From: Methanoplanus limicola DSM 2279
GTDB lineage: Archaea > Halobacteriota > Methanomicrobia > Methanomicrobiales > Methanomicrobiaceae
DNA length: 64,000 nt
Assembly (NCBI RefSeq): GCF_000243255.1
Contig: NZ_CM001436.1
Coordinates: 718,077 to 782,076 of the forward strand
Direction of reading: 5' to 3'
Shown here: positions 17,418-29,666 of the stretch, one piece after another
Layout of the letters: every line of letters starts with the position of its first letter
How positions within the stretch are numbered: position 1 is the first letter of the stretch
The notes under the pieces: model-generated
What the model was told of the DNA's origin: nothing
The model's input: only the letters and a program-made list of their open reading frames with translations
Database searches by the model: none
Translations under genes and position numbers: made by a program

Positions 17418-17998
17418 CGCCTTTTACGGGTCTGGTAATCCCTTAAGGCCCGCAGGAATTCTGTCTTCCGAAACTGCTTCCAGTTAACATCAGAGAAAAA
17501 AAGCTCAGAGTACACAGACTGCCATATAAGAAAATCAGTCAGGTGACTTCCGCCGGTTTTAATGACAAGATCCGGTTCATAATTGAAAGTCAGATATGAC
17601 TCTATCATCTTCTCATCGACATCTGCCGGATTAATATTATCCTCTGCCATCTTTCTGACGCACCTGACAATCTCATCGCGTCCGCTCATACCTATAACAA
17701 TATAGACATCCGCTCCCTCCCCTGATACTTCGGTGTTATCATCATAAGTGATGGTAACTTTCGCAAAAGAAGATATGTCACGGAGGTACGGAAGAAATAT
17801 CTCAGGATTTCCGAGATTATCTGTATTTATGTGAAAAATGACATTTTTTATGCCGCATCTGATGCACCATCCGGCAACTTCCTGAATTTTCTCCGGGGCA
17901 TCCGTCAAATCATAGCCGGTAAGCATAAAGCATAAAGAGTCAGGCAGGTACTTAAGTTCCCTCTCCAGTCTCCATTCATAATACCTGTGCACCAGCAT
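17405..17998 (-). CDS. divergent cis-prenyltransferase subunit (NgBR/Nus1-like)
   Basis: 197 aa, shorter than the usual 230-260. The first half replaces the catalytic D-G-N-R-R motif by L-T-G-Y-D-L-T-D, so it should not be active alone. The second half is clearly of the family: DLVIKTGG, then DFLIWQSVYSELFF and W-x-x-F-R. It ends in R-R-Y-G-K, giving the R-x-G motif that the neighbour lacks. This is the pattern of the non-catalytic partner in heteromeric eukaryotic and reported archaeal cis-prenyltransferases. The codons of RYG lie in or beside the overlap with the catalytic gene. Confidence 0.8.
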   Translation of the reverse strand: MLVHRYYEWRLERELKYLPDSLCFMLTGYDLTDAPEKIQEVAGWCIRCGIKNVIFHINTDNLGNPEIFLPYLRDISSFAKVTITYDDNTEVSGEGADVYIVIGMSGRDEIVRCVRKMAEDNINPADVDEKMIESYLTFNYEPDLVIKTGGSHLTDFLIWQSVYSELFFSDVNWKQFRKTEFLRALRDYQTRKRRYGK

Positions 17999-18197
17999 AT
18001 TTCAAGATGCCCCAAAGACATTCCAGTCGTTCGGATGTATGTCTGCAGTTGAAAAACCCGTAACCCCGGAGGGTATCCGTAAAGCTGTCACACAGAAATT
18101 CTGCATAACGGCCAGTCTCCCAACTACAAACTAACTTAATCTTTTTTCCTTCATAACATAAATATATACTAATTGAATCCGGAGAAATGATGACAAT

Positions 18198-18950
18198 ATG
18201 CTGATTTTTATAGGGCTTGGACTCTTTGACGAGAGAGATATATCAATAAAAGGGCTTGAAACAGTAAAAAGCGCGGACAGAGTCTTCCTTGAGGCATATA
18301 CTTCACGCTTAATGGGGGCAGACACCGCAAGGCTTGAAGAATACTATGGAAAGGAGGTTAAAGTTCTCTACAGGGAAGATGTGGAGAATAATCCGGAAGA
18401 TATTCTTATAGCCGCAGAGAACGGAACTGCGGCATTTCTTACCGCAGGTGACCCTATGGTATCAACGACTCATTCCGACCTGAGAATAAGGGCTGAGGAG
18501 AGGGGGATTGAAACCGGAATTATACACGGGGCATCAATACAGAGTGCAATATGCGGACTTTCCGGACTCCAGAACTACAGGTTCGGCAAGTCATGTTCAG
18601 TGCCCTATCCTGAGAAAGGGTGGTTTCCGCTTACACCCGCAGAGACAATCAGATCCAATATGGCACAGGGGCTTCACACACTGGTCTATCTGGATATTAA
18701 ACCTGACAGATATATGACAGTCAATGAGGGAGTTGAGTTAATATCTGAGATGTGTAAGAGGAGAGAGGAAGAACCACCGGAACTGTTTGTAGGGATCGCA
18801 AGGGCGGGATCAGACAGACCTGTTGTAAGAGCAGGGAGAGGGCCTGATCTTATCGCTTATGACTTTGGCGGACCGCTTCAGATATTAATTGTCCCGGCAG
18901 AACTGCATATGATGGAAGAAGAGTACCTCAGAGTTTTTGCCGGTCTGTAA
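18198..18950 (+). CDS. dphB: diphthine synthase
   Basis: 250 aa; S-adenosylmethionine-dependent methyltransferase that modifies a histidine of elongation factor 2 on the way to diphthamide. It is a tetrapyrrole-methylase-type fold: MLIFIGLGL at the start, GDPMVSTTH (about 83-91) and [21 protein letters not shown] (given here in two parts: HGASIQSA and LQNYRFG). ATG at 18198. It is followed after 3 bp by the DUF357 gene, so they are cotranscribed. Length is normal for the family. Confidence 0.95.
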   Translation: MLIFIGLGLFDERDISIKGLETVKSADRVFLEAYTSRLMGADTARLEEYYGKEVKVLYREDVENNPEDILIAAENGTAAFLTAGDPMVSTTHSDLRIRAEERGIETGIIHGASIQSAICGLSGLQNYRFGKSCSVPYPEKGWFPLTPAETIRSNMAQGLHTLVYLDIKPDRYMTVNEGVELISEMCKRREEEPPELFVGIARAGSDRPVVRAGRGPDLIAYDFGGPLQILIVPAELHMMEEEYLRVFAGL

Positions 18951-18953
18951 AAT

Positions 18954-19526
18954 ATGAATCCTGACAGTCTGGGAAATTTCCTTGAAGAGAAAATAATCAG
19001 CAGCCGCGTGGCCGCTGTAAAAGGCTCATATGCTGAAAGGACTGCCCTTGAATGTAAAAATATGGCAGAATCATACCTTTGTGATGGCAGGACTTTCTCC
19101 CGTTCCGGCGATGATGTCAATGCAGCTGCATCGTTTACATACGCCCTGGGCTGGCTTGATGCAGGGAGATTTATCGGATTTATTGAGGTGGATGAGAAAT
19201 ATTTCAATGAATCAGGAGATGAAATCTTTATCACTCCGGGGCTTGATGAACACCTCAATGAGAAGACGGGCCGATATGAGCGGATGCTCACCTCTGCACT
19301 TGATTCTGTCAAATCCGGCCCTGACGCTGAAAGTCCAATGTATAAGGCCTCAGAAGAGATAATCAGGAAAGCAGAATATCATCTTAATTCCGGGGAAGGA
19401 TTTCTGAACCGGAACATGACTGTCAATGCGCTTGCAGAGTACAGTTACGGATATGGATGGCTGGACTGCGGTGTCCGGGCAGGAATTATAATAATTTTAA
19501 AAAACAGAGGACTTTTTACCGTATAA
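18954..19526 (+). CDS. DUF357 family protein
   Basis: 190 aa, mostly helical. Two copies of a similar helical segment end in YALGWLDAG (about 62-70) and YGYGWLDCG (about 166-174), which is the DUF357 pattern. No catalytic residues recognised. It follows dphB by 3 bp, an association seen in other methanogens as far as I recall, and may share that transcript. Function unknown. Confidence 0.78.
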   Translation: MNPDSLGNFLEEKIISSRVAAVKGSYAERTALECKNMAESYLCDGRTFSRSGDDVNAAASFTYALGWLDAGRFIGFIEVDEKYFNESGDEIFITPGLDEHLNEKTGRYERMLTSALDSVKSGPDAESPMYKASEEIIRKAEYHLNSGEGFLNRNMTVNALAEYSYGYGWLDCGVRAGIIIILKNRGLFTV

Positions 19527-19588
19527 GAACCTGAAATGGTTTATATATTGTACGCCTAAGTTTTTTAGAGATTTCAGGATTTATTAAT

Positions 19589-20638
19589 ATGGATAAAAGT
19601 CAGGTAAAATGGCTGGCCATCTCAGTGACCTTCAGTGTCATTGTACTGGCCATTGTCCTTTATTTTACAATTGATGAAAATACAATTACCTATCTCCAGG
19701 AGTTGCAGCCGCAATACCTTGTAGCGGCGATACTGCTCCATGTATTATCAATGGGATTCTGGGCAGCAAGAATAAAGCTGATGTCCAGATCTCTTGGATA
19801 CAGGGTCCCATTTTTGCACTGCCTCAATATGGTCTTTGCAAATCTTTTAATTGCTGCTGTAACACCTTCACAGGCAGGCGGAGAGCCGGTCAGGATACAT
19901 GAGCTTTACAGGGCAGATGTCCCGCTTGGTGATGCAACTGCGATTGTTATACTGGAGAGAGTCTTAGACGGAATTCTGCTTGGAATTATTGGAGGTGTGG
20001 CCGTTCTGCTCCTCTGGCTTGGCAGTGAGAAACTTGGCCTTGCAATCACTCTGCCGCTTGCATTCATGTGGATTTTGATTATGGGATTTGTAATTCTCTT
20101 TGCATATTCTGTAAAAAAGCCTGATTTCCTGAAAAATCTTGTTAAAAAGATATCAGGATTCCTGACAAAGAGATGGCATGCAGAAAAAGTTGAAAAGCTG
20201 ATGAATGATATTGATTCAGAGGTTGACAATTTCCACGGAGCACTTAAGAAATATATCGGTCATTCAAAGATAGGGCTGTTATACGGAGGAATTTTTACTG
20301 TATTATACTGGTTCAATGAATTCTTTATTGCATCACTTATACTGATGGGACTTGGGCAGAGTCCTCATATCGTAGAATCGTTTGTTGCACAGATAATAAT
20401 TGCAATTATTATGATGATACCACTCACACCCGGAAGTTCAGGTATTGCAGAACTGTCGGCGACATCACTGTACAGTCTCTTTATCCCGTCATCAATTGTC
20501 GGAATTTTTGTTGTTCTCTGGAGACTCATCCTCTATTACATGAATATCTTTATGGGTGTATTTGCAACGGTGATTATCGTCAAAAGAGAAGTGGTAAGAA
20601 AAGCAATAAAAAACAGAATTTCAAAAAACAGGGATTGA
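19589..20638 (+). CDS. flippase-like integral membrane protein (UPF0104 / AglD-like)
   Basis: 349 aa, about eight hydrophobic segments, first one at residues 8-28. It matches the lysylphosphatidylglycerol synthase transmembrane/UPF0104 family by the motif TPSQAGGEPVR (about 92-102) and TPGSSGIAELSA (about 285-296). Related archaeal proteins act in protein N-glycosylation or lipid transport, but the substrate cannot be inferred. It ends 2 bp from the convergent ppcA gene. Confidence 0.83.
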   Translation: MDKSQVKWLAISVTFSVIVLAIVLYFTIDENTITYLQELQPQYLVAAILLHVLSMGFWAARIKLMSRSLGYRVPFLHCLNMVFANLLIAAVTPSQAGGEPVRIHELYRADVPLGDATAIVILERVLDGILLGIIGGVAVLLLWLGSEKLGLAITLPLAFMWILIMGFVILFAYSVKKPDFLKNLVKKISGFLTKRWHAEKVEKLMNDIDSEVDNFHGALKKYIGHSKIGLLYGGIFTVLYWFNEFFIASLILMGLGQSPHIVESFVAQIIIAIIMMIPLTPGSSGIAELSATSLYSLFIPSSIVGIFVVLWRLILYYMNIFMGVFATVIIVKREVVRKAIKNRISKNRD

Positions 20639-20640
20639 AA

Positions 20641-22119
20641 TTATCCCAGGAATTTCCTTTTTTCAGCAGCTCTCAGAATTCCGGATTCAAGGTCTTCCAT
20701 TCTGTTCTCAGCCAGACTGCCTATAATTCCGGATGTGATACCCATATGACTTTCATCGGCATCAAAATCCCCTAAAATTTCCTTTGCAAAATGAAGGTCT
20801 TCTTCCGGGAGATAGGGAGATTTGGGATTGACAAACATTAGAGCATCCCTGAGATCATTCTCAAAATTGAGATATACTTCAGTCAGGTATTCAAAGTCCT
20901 TCTCCGATAATGCCGAGATACCCAGTATTTCCGGAGGAACTCCGATAGAATAACAGGCCGCAGTGAAAGTGATTGCCCTTGGCAGATTAAGTCCTTCATG
21001 GTTGCGTGAATAACCAAAAAGACCAATATGCAGCTTTCTTAGCCTTCTTTTAGGGACATACCCCGCCACTCTGTTGATCACAGGCGCAAGTTCAGTCAGG
21101 CGGCTATGATAGGCCGAAGAACACTTCTCAAACAGTTCAAGGCATTTTTCTGAATCTACAGTCTGAGAAACGCCGGTATCTCTCTCCTCAAGCTTTTTTA
21201 TACCGTCACAGACGATGTCCACCGGAAAGTCGTACTTAAAGGCGGACTGGATTGTAAATGTATGAACACCCGGATATTCACGTACAAAACTCTCCACATT
21301 ATCCGGCCTTAGATTACCCCTGAAAGGCGCTGAACCGACTCCGAGTATGGGATATATCGGAATTCCGGATTTATCAGATAATTCCCTCATATTCATAAGG
21401 GCAATTTTGTTAAGAATTACTGCACCGACATTGCCGTAATTTATGGCAGGGTCAGATCGGGCTAAGAATACACGCTGATAGTCAAGATTTTTATCCTCTA
21501 TGTACCTTCCAACGATATCTCCGGAGTTAAGCATCCCGTCTCTGTCTTCAAAGAGAGGGATAACGTTTATCTTTTCAGGCTTAAATTCACCAATCCAGTC
21601 GGATATTGTTATGTCTCTTCCGCCAAGCCGCCCGTGCTGTTTACCGATAACATAGTCGCAGTAGTACTGATAGATGTTATCCACCGAGGCATATGAGGTT
21701 GTCATCGGAAGTATAACCTCAAATATCGGCGCAGTCTCATTTCCGTAAAAGAGTTTTGCCAGGTCAAAGGAGCGCGGAATGCTCTCAAGGGTTTCAAGAA
21801 GAATTTTTGCCTCGGCCCTCTCAACTTCCGGGTTAGGCAGCCTCAGTGTCAGAAAGAGGTCTTTTCCGATCTGTTTTTCTGAGAAGTAGGATTTATAGCG
21901 CGAAAGAAGTTTTTTTATGACAAAATTATCAACCTCTTTGCCTTCGCAGTCCCACATCTGTTCACTGCACTTAAGATGAGAGTAAGCATAATATGCCTCA
22001 AGAACTTCTTCTTCCCCGCCCAGAAGAGAATTCCGTGAAAAAAACGGCATATTTACATTGTCCGGATGCTGTGTGCTCATCGTCTTTGGCACTCTGATGT
22101 TACAATGACCTTTCATCAT
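20641..22119 (-). CDS. ppcA: phosphoenolpyruvate carboxylase, archaeal type
   Basis: 492 aa; carboxylates phosphoenolpyruvate to oxaloacetate, feeding the incomplete reductive branch of the citrate cycle. It is the short archaeal form (bacterial enzymes are about 900 aa), recognised by the TMSTQHPDN signature (13-21), FEVILPMTTS, GNVGAVILNKIAL and GVGSAPFRGN. A TATA-like ATATATTTA at 22135-22143 lies only 16 bases before the first ATG, which implies a leaderless or nearly leaderless mRNA. An inverted repeat adjoins the TATA box upstream. Confidence 0.94.
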   Translation of the reverse strand: MMKGHCNIRVPKTMSTQHPDNVNMPFFSRNSLLGGEEEVLEAYYAYSHLKCSEQMWDCEGKEVDNFVIKKLLSRYKSYFSEKQIGKDLFLTLRLPNPEVERAEAKILLETLESIPRSFDLAKLFYGNETAPIFEVILPMTTSYASVDNIYQYYCDYVIGKQHGRLGGRDITISDWIGEFKPEKINVIPLFEDRDGMLNSGDIVGRYIEDKNLDYQRVFLARSDPAINYGNVGAVILNKIALMNMRELSDKSGIPIYPILGVGSAPFRGNLRPDNVESFVREYPGVHTFTIQSAFKYDFPVDIVCDGIKKLEERDTGVSQTVDSEKCLELFEKCSSAYHSRLTELAPVINRVAGYVPKRRLRKLHIGLFGYSRNHEGLNLPRAITFTAACYSIGVPPEILGISALSEKDFEYLTEVYLNFENDLRDALMFVNPKSPYLPEEDLHFAKEILGDFDADESHMGITSGIIGSLAENRMEDLESGILRAAEKRKFLG

Positions 22120-22134
22120 TTTAAAAAATCACAG

Positions 22135-22143
22135 TAAATATAT
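22135..22143 (-). promoter_or_regulatory. TATA box of ppcA
   Basis: Minus-strand ATATATTTA. With usual archaeal spacing the start of transcription would be at about 22116-22119, at the ATG itself. Confidence 0.5.
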
Positions 22144-22147
22144 GTGG

Positions 22148-22173
22148 TCAACCACTTTGAAATGTGTGGTTGA
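22148..22173. promoter_or_regulatory. inverted repeat upstream of ppcA, probable regulator site
   Basis: TCAACCAC, 10-base spacer, GTGGTTGA: a perfect 8-bp inverted repeat directly upstream of the ppcA TATA box. The left arm is itself part of a near palindrome GTGGTCAACCAC. The position fits binding of a dimeric regulator at the BRE/TATA edge. The regulator is not identified. Confidence 0.55.
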
Positions 22174-22185
22174 CAAATGATGAAA

Positions 22186-22219
22186 ATATACCGGACACAC
22201 GAATATACCGGACACACGA
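22186..22219. repeat. 17-bp perfect tandem duplication
   Basis: Two adjacent copies of ATATACCGGACACACGA (22186-22202 and 22203-22219) upstream of the ppcA inverted repeat. Could be a replication-slippage duplication or a second regulatory element. Confidence 0.8.
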
Positions 22220-22356
22220 AAAAAATAATCAGTTCATTTCAGCCCCGATTCAGAGATTTCAGAAAACAGTTAATTTAGCTAATTTAATCCGGAAAAATCA
22301 CTGCATAAACGAAAAGAAGAAAAAAAGCAGATGTCAGACAAACAAATGACAGTTCA

Positions 22357-23760
22357 TTATATTCTGTAACCGCCATCCGGCACTTTAATCTCAAAGCGTG
22401 CACCATTCCCTTCAGTGCCGGTCTCAGATATGGAGATTCCGGTAATATCCAGAATTTCTCTCACCAGAAAAAGACCCAGTCCGGTATTTGAACCCACACC
22501 ATGCTCAAAAATCTTCTCTTTCATCCCGTCAGCAATTCCGGAACCATCATCCTCAACTACAACAACAACACAGCCTTCCCTTTCATGAAATGATACTCTG
22601 ATCAGGGTAACATTCCCTCCATGCCAGAAAGCATTCTCAAAAAGATTGTAAAACACCTTTTCAAGCATAGGATCTGCATAAATTACCAGACCTTTGGTCT
22701 CATATTCCACCTTCATACAGGTACCGGGCATAAGAAGAATAACCGACTTAATAAGAGAGTCAACATTCTGCCATGCCGGAACATAAATACCAAGATCCTG
22801 ATAATCACTGGTGAATCTGATCTTCTTCTCAATCACTCCGGTTGCTTTTATCATTGGCTCAAGATATTCCCTGATCTCTTCTTCATCAAGTTCACGTTTC
22901 AGCAGTTCCTGATATGCACATATACCGGAGATCTGATTAATGATATCATGACGTGTAACTGAAGAGAGAAGGTTCAGCTTTTTATTCAGTGTCTTCAGGG
23001 CCTCTTCGGTCTGTTTACGGTAGTTGACATCAACATGCGTCCCGACTGCCCTGTGAGGTATTCCATCATCATCCACCTCATATGACTTGCCCCTGCCTGA
23101 GATCCACATCCAGCTTCCTCCCTTTGTCCGGAGACGAAAATCCTCCCTGTATGGTCTTGCTTCCCGGACATATCCATAAATCCTTGGCACAACCAATTCA
23201 CGATCTTCCGGGTGCATCAGTTCAACCCATGTTGAGAGCGACATCGGCAGTTCTCCCGGTTCATAACCAAGCATTCTGTAATAACGCGGACTGAAATAAA
23301 TCTCGTCTGTATCAAGATTCCAGTCCCATAACCCGTGTTCACTGGCATCCACAGCCAGTTCGAGGCGGTTCCGGATTAAATCCAGTTCTTCTTCTGCAAT
23401 CTTTCTGGCAGTAATATCGACCATGGTTGTCAGAAGACACGGGGTTTCTCCTAAGGTGAGACTATCAGCAGAGAAGATCCCATACATAACCTCACCATTC
23501 TTTTTGCGTACCGGAATTTCAAGATCTATGATCTTTCCGGCCTTTTCAAGTAAACTAAGAGCATTCAGCCGGTCTTCAGGATTAACGAAGAGATTCAGTT
23601 CAGTTGCAGTTTTTCCGATTACCTCACTTCGCTGATATCCGGTCTTCCGGATGAAGGCATCATTGACATCCATATATCGGCCATCTTCTTTTGTAGAGAC
23701 CGCCATAATGGCCGCACTGGAATTAAAAACTGCTGAAAATATATCCTCAGATAATATCAT
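22357..23760 (-). CDS. PAS-domain sensor histidine kinase
   Basis: 467 aa, no membrane segment, so probably cytoplasmic. Two PAS domains (about 5-125, with GYQRSEVIGKTATEL; about 135-255, with RMLGYEPGELP and a PAC-type RTKGGSWMWISGRG), then a dimerisation/phosphoacceptor helix with R-H-D-I-I-N-Q (histidine about 271) and an ATPase domain (YNLFENAFWHGG N-box, EDDGSGI G1, NTGLGLFLV G2). The second ATG (23760) is chosen because GGGAG is nine bases upstream of it and abuts the first ATG. No response regulator is adjacent; typical of methanogen orphan kinases. Preceded by a 53-aa ORF. Confidence 0.9.
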   Translation of the reverse strand: MILSEDIFSAVFNSSAAIMAVSTKEDGRYMDVNDAFIRKTGYQRSEVIGKTATELNLFVNPEDRLNALSLLEKAGKIIDLEIPVRKKNGEVMYGIFSADSLTLGETPCLLTTMVDITARKIAEEELDLIRNRLELAVDASEHGLWDWNLDTDEIYFSPRYYRMLGYEPGELPMSLSTWVELMHPEDRELVVPRIYGYVREARPYREDFRLRTKGGSWMWISGRGKSYEVDDDGIPHRAVGTHVDVNYRKQTEEALKTLNKKLNLLSSVTRHDIINQISGICAYQELLKRELDEEEIREYLEPMIKATGVIEKKIRFTSDYQDLGIYVPAWQNVDSLIKSVILLMPGTCMKVEYETKGLVIYADPMLEKVFYNLFENAFWHGGNVTLIRVSFHEREGCVVVVVEDDGSGIADGMKEKIFEHGVGSNTGLGLFLVREILDITGISISETGTEGNGARFEIKVPDGGYRI

Positions 23761-23815
23761 CTGCTGCATCTCCCTGCCGGGGTCCGGGCATTCTGCCTGT
23801 TGATCAGCAACTTAA

Positions 23816-23977
23816 TCAGATCTCCGGTAAAAAAAACTCATCAGAATCCTCTTCTGTGAAAGATGCCGTATCCACAATAAATCCTCCGGTCGGTTCCGGA
23901 TATAATTCTGCTGATTCAGAAATTATTTCTTCACCATTAAAATATAACAGATAAATCTGACTATAATTATCAGCCAT
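23816..23977 (-). CDS. small acidic protein of unknown function
   Basis: 53 aa, strongly acidic (tail TEEDSDEFFLPEI), no known domain. The ATG at 23977 has GGGGAT upstream; an open frame reaches further upstream but its extra residues are AT-rich-coded and unlikely. It lies 55 bp before the sensor kinase on the same strand and may be cotranscribed with it. I do not recognise the family, and it may not be a real gene. Confidence 0.45.
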   Translation of the reverse strand: MADNYSQIYLLYFNGEEIISESAELYPEPTGGFIVDTASFTEEDSDEFFLPEI

Positions 23978-24068
23978 AACACATCCCCAATTGTACACTA
24001 TAATAAAGATCGTATCAGAAATTAAATACAATGGATATTTTGTTAAATAAAATGATACAATCGTCCAC

Positions 24069-24095
24069 AAAAAAAAGAGATCTAAGACCAAAAAA
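24069..24095 (-). terminator. oligo-T terminator of the rRNA operon
   Basis: On the minus strand, T6 (24095-24090) and T8 (24076-24069) tracts follow the 5S gene by about 70-90 bases. Archaeal transcription ends at such T-runs without a strict hairpin. The upstream part of the small ORF promoter overlaps this area. Confidence 0.45.
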
Positions 24096-24162
24096 CTAAT
24101 AGAATTGTCAGATAGTATTAATTAACGTAGTAACTTTTCAGAATAGACACAATTACTCACTG

Positions 24163-24290
24163 AGCAATTGCAGCGTTTGGTGGTTCCCGGGAACTCTCGT
24201 ATCTCAGTACAGCACCAAAACGTGGGCGGGCTTAACTGCCGGGTTCGAGATGAGTCCGGGTGTTGCCCCGCCGCTATGGCCGCAATCGCA
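24163..24290 (-). rRNA. 5S ribosomal RNA
   Basis: About 127 nt. The terminal helix is GCGATTGC at the 5' end (24289-24282) with GCAATTGC at the 3' end (24171-24164). The interior contains the conserved CCCGGACTCATCTCGAACCC and the GGTGCTGTACTGAGATACG-like loop E region. Last gene of the rRNA operon, about 100 bases after 23S. Ends are uncertain by one or two bases. Confidence 0.95.
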
Positions 24291-24346
24291 GACCGGACAC
24301 TGGGTCACGAACCCAAATGTAATCTGCAATTATCCGGCATATTGGC

Positions 24347-24384
24347 ATTCACACAACGATTTCGTCTGGATTTTAACGGTTAAA
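24347..24384 (-). other. 3' arm of 23S processing stem (bulge-helix-bulge)
   Basis: Pairs with 27327-27364. On the transcript, ATTCACACAACGA and TGGATTTTAACGGTTAAA of the 5' arm pair with their complements here. Between them is a 4-bp helix CGTT/GACG flanked on each strand by a 3-nt AAA bulge: the canonical substrate of archaeal splicing endonuclease. Confidence 0.85.
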
Positions 24385-24389
24385 GTGTT

Positions 24390-27315
<2,926 letters not shown>

Positions 27316-27326
27316 CATTTTATCGG

Positions 27327-27364
27327 TTTAACCGTTAAAATCCATTTAACGTCGTTGTGTGAAT
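27327..27364 (-). other. 5' arm of 23S processing stem (bulge-helix-bulge)
   Basis: Complement of 24347-24384; see that entry for the bulge-helix-bulge geometry. Together they bring the 23S ends together for excision and circularisation in archaeal pre-rRNA maturation. Confidence 0.85.
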
Positions 27365-27439
27365 ACCTATACACGGCCTCAAAAAGTCCTTACTGACTCT
27401 CGGCCCTTCCCCGTCGATTCACATCAACGGGTGCATTAA

Positions 27440-27462
27440 AAAGCCGTTCCGAAAAACGGCTA
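27440..27462 (-). other. hairpin in the tRNA-Ala/23S spacer
   Basis: AGCCGTT and AACGGCT are separated by a short CCGAAA-type loop, immediately 3' of tRNA-Ala on the transcript. Probably a spacer structure protecting or guiding processing. Confidence 0.5.
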
Positions 27463-27535
27463 TGGACCCAGGGGGATTTGAACCCCCGGCCTCGGCGTTG
27501 CAAACGCCGCGCTCTTCCAGCTGAGCTATGAGCCC
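27463..27535 (-). tRNA. tRNA-Ala (anticodon TGC)
   Basis: 73 nt. Acceptor GGGCTCA/TGGGTCC with discriminator A, D-arm GCTC...GAGC, anticodon stem CGGCG/CGCCG with loop TTTGCAA, T-arm GGGGG-TTCAAAT-CCCCC. Located in the 16S-23S spacer, as in most methanogens. No intron, CCA not encoded. Confidence 0.97.
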
Positions 27536-27554
27536 TCTGCTTTGTTCATGTCGA

Positions 27555-27592
27555 CACTGACAATTTTACAGTTTGTTTAATAACCGCTAATT
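27555..27592 (-). other. 3' arm of 16S processing stem (bulge-helix-bulge)
   Basis: Pairs with 29144-29181: CACTGACAAT with ATTGTCAGTG, and a long second helix including TTAATAACCGCTAATT. Between the helices is a 4-bp step GCGG/CTGT (with G-U pairs) flanked by 3-nt AAA bulges on both strands, again the canonical cleavage motif. Confidence 0.85.
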
Positions 27593-27611
27593 ACCCCTAC
27601 GATATTTCGTT

Positions 27612-29080
<1,469 letters not shown>

Positions 29081-29143
29081 TAATTGTTTGAAGTACTTAC
29101 ACTTCGGCACACTATCGATATTTTCACTAGTTTATCTAAAAGG

Positions 29144-29181
29144 AATTAGCGGTTATTAAACAAATTTCCGCATTGTCAGTG
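29144..29181 (-). other. 5' arm of 16S processing stem (bulge-helix-bulge)
   Basis: Complement of 27555-27592; together they flank 16S and carry the bulge-helix-bulge. Confidence 0.85.
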
Positions 29182-29189
29182 CCAACGTC

Positions 29190-29224
29190 AGAACCGACAC
29201 CCCCATCCGGGTGCTTTCGGTTCT
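29190..29224 (-). other. leader hairpin in pre-rRNA
   Basis: AGAACCG and CGGTTCT enclose an inner CACCC/GGGTG helix, giving a strong stem between the promoter and the 16S processing stem. Likely part of the external transcribed spacer. Confidence 0.6.
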
Positions 29225-29242
29225 CCATCTAAGAATCGAGGT

Positions 29243-29279
29243 AACAATGTTAGGTTTATTGTTATATAAACACATTGTT
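29243..29279 (-). promoter_or_regulatory. rRNA operon promoter with inverted repeat around the TATA box
   Basis: TATA box TTTATATAAC at 29270-29261 on the minus strand, flanked symmetrically by AACAATGT (29243-29250) and ACATTGTT (29272-29279), a perfect 8-bp inverted repeat. The predicted start of transcription near 29240 would lie at the edge of the downstream arm. The TATA box is convincing; the regulatory meaning of the repeat is inferred. Confidence 0.65.
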
Positions 29280-29666
29280 TTGCGATTTCTTTGAAAAGCA
29301 GAGGAACGCATAATTCAGCGAATCCACTTTTTGCTTTGCAGTCACCTGTAAAAGAACTTACAGGCTTTCCCGAATCCACAGTTGCAGCCGCCCTGAGGCG
29401 TCTGTCACCGGAATACTTCGGCCTTACAATGTTGTATGCCGCCACATATAAACCCTTGCAGGAAATTAAGAAAATGAACAGACAAACAGGATCACCCACC
29501 GGAAAAAAACGGCAGAACAGCGTTATTTCATGAACTTTTGATCACTCGCGCAAACTGCTGCAAATATTCAGGTGAAAGTCAGATGAATATCCAAAAAATT
29601 CCACATAATTCCCGGCAATAAATAAAGATAATATAACAAAAAAAGACGGGAAAAATACCAGACAGA

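Larger units (their letters stand above)
29081..29666. other. rRNA leader and intergenic region
   Basis: Holds, on the minus strand, the 5' processing arm, a leader hairpin and the rRNA promoter (to about 29280). From 29281 to 29666 no gene was supported; open frames there (29188-29499 minus, 29291-29533 plus) show no family features. Confidence 0.6.

Noticed and set aside
22186-22219. Tandem 17-bp repeat considered as a CRISPR remnant
   Set aside because: Two directly adjacent copies without spacers and no cas genes nearby.
22164-22349. 61-aa open frame on the plus strand between ppcA and the kinase
   Set aside because: It reads through the 17-bp tandem repeat and has biased composition; better explained as regulatory DNA.
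29188-29533. Open frames of 103 aa (minus) and 80 aa (plus) upstream of the rRNA promoter
   Set aside because: They overlap the rRNA promoter and leader hairpin and show no family features or Shine-Dalgarno.
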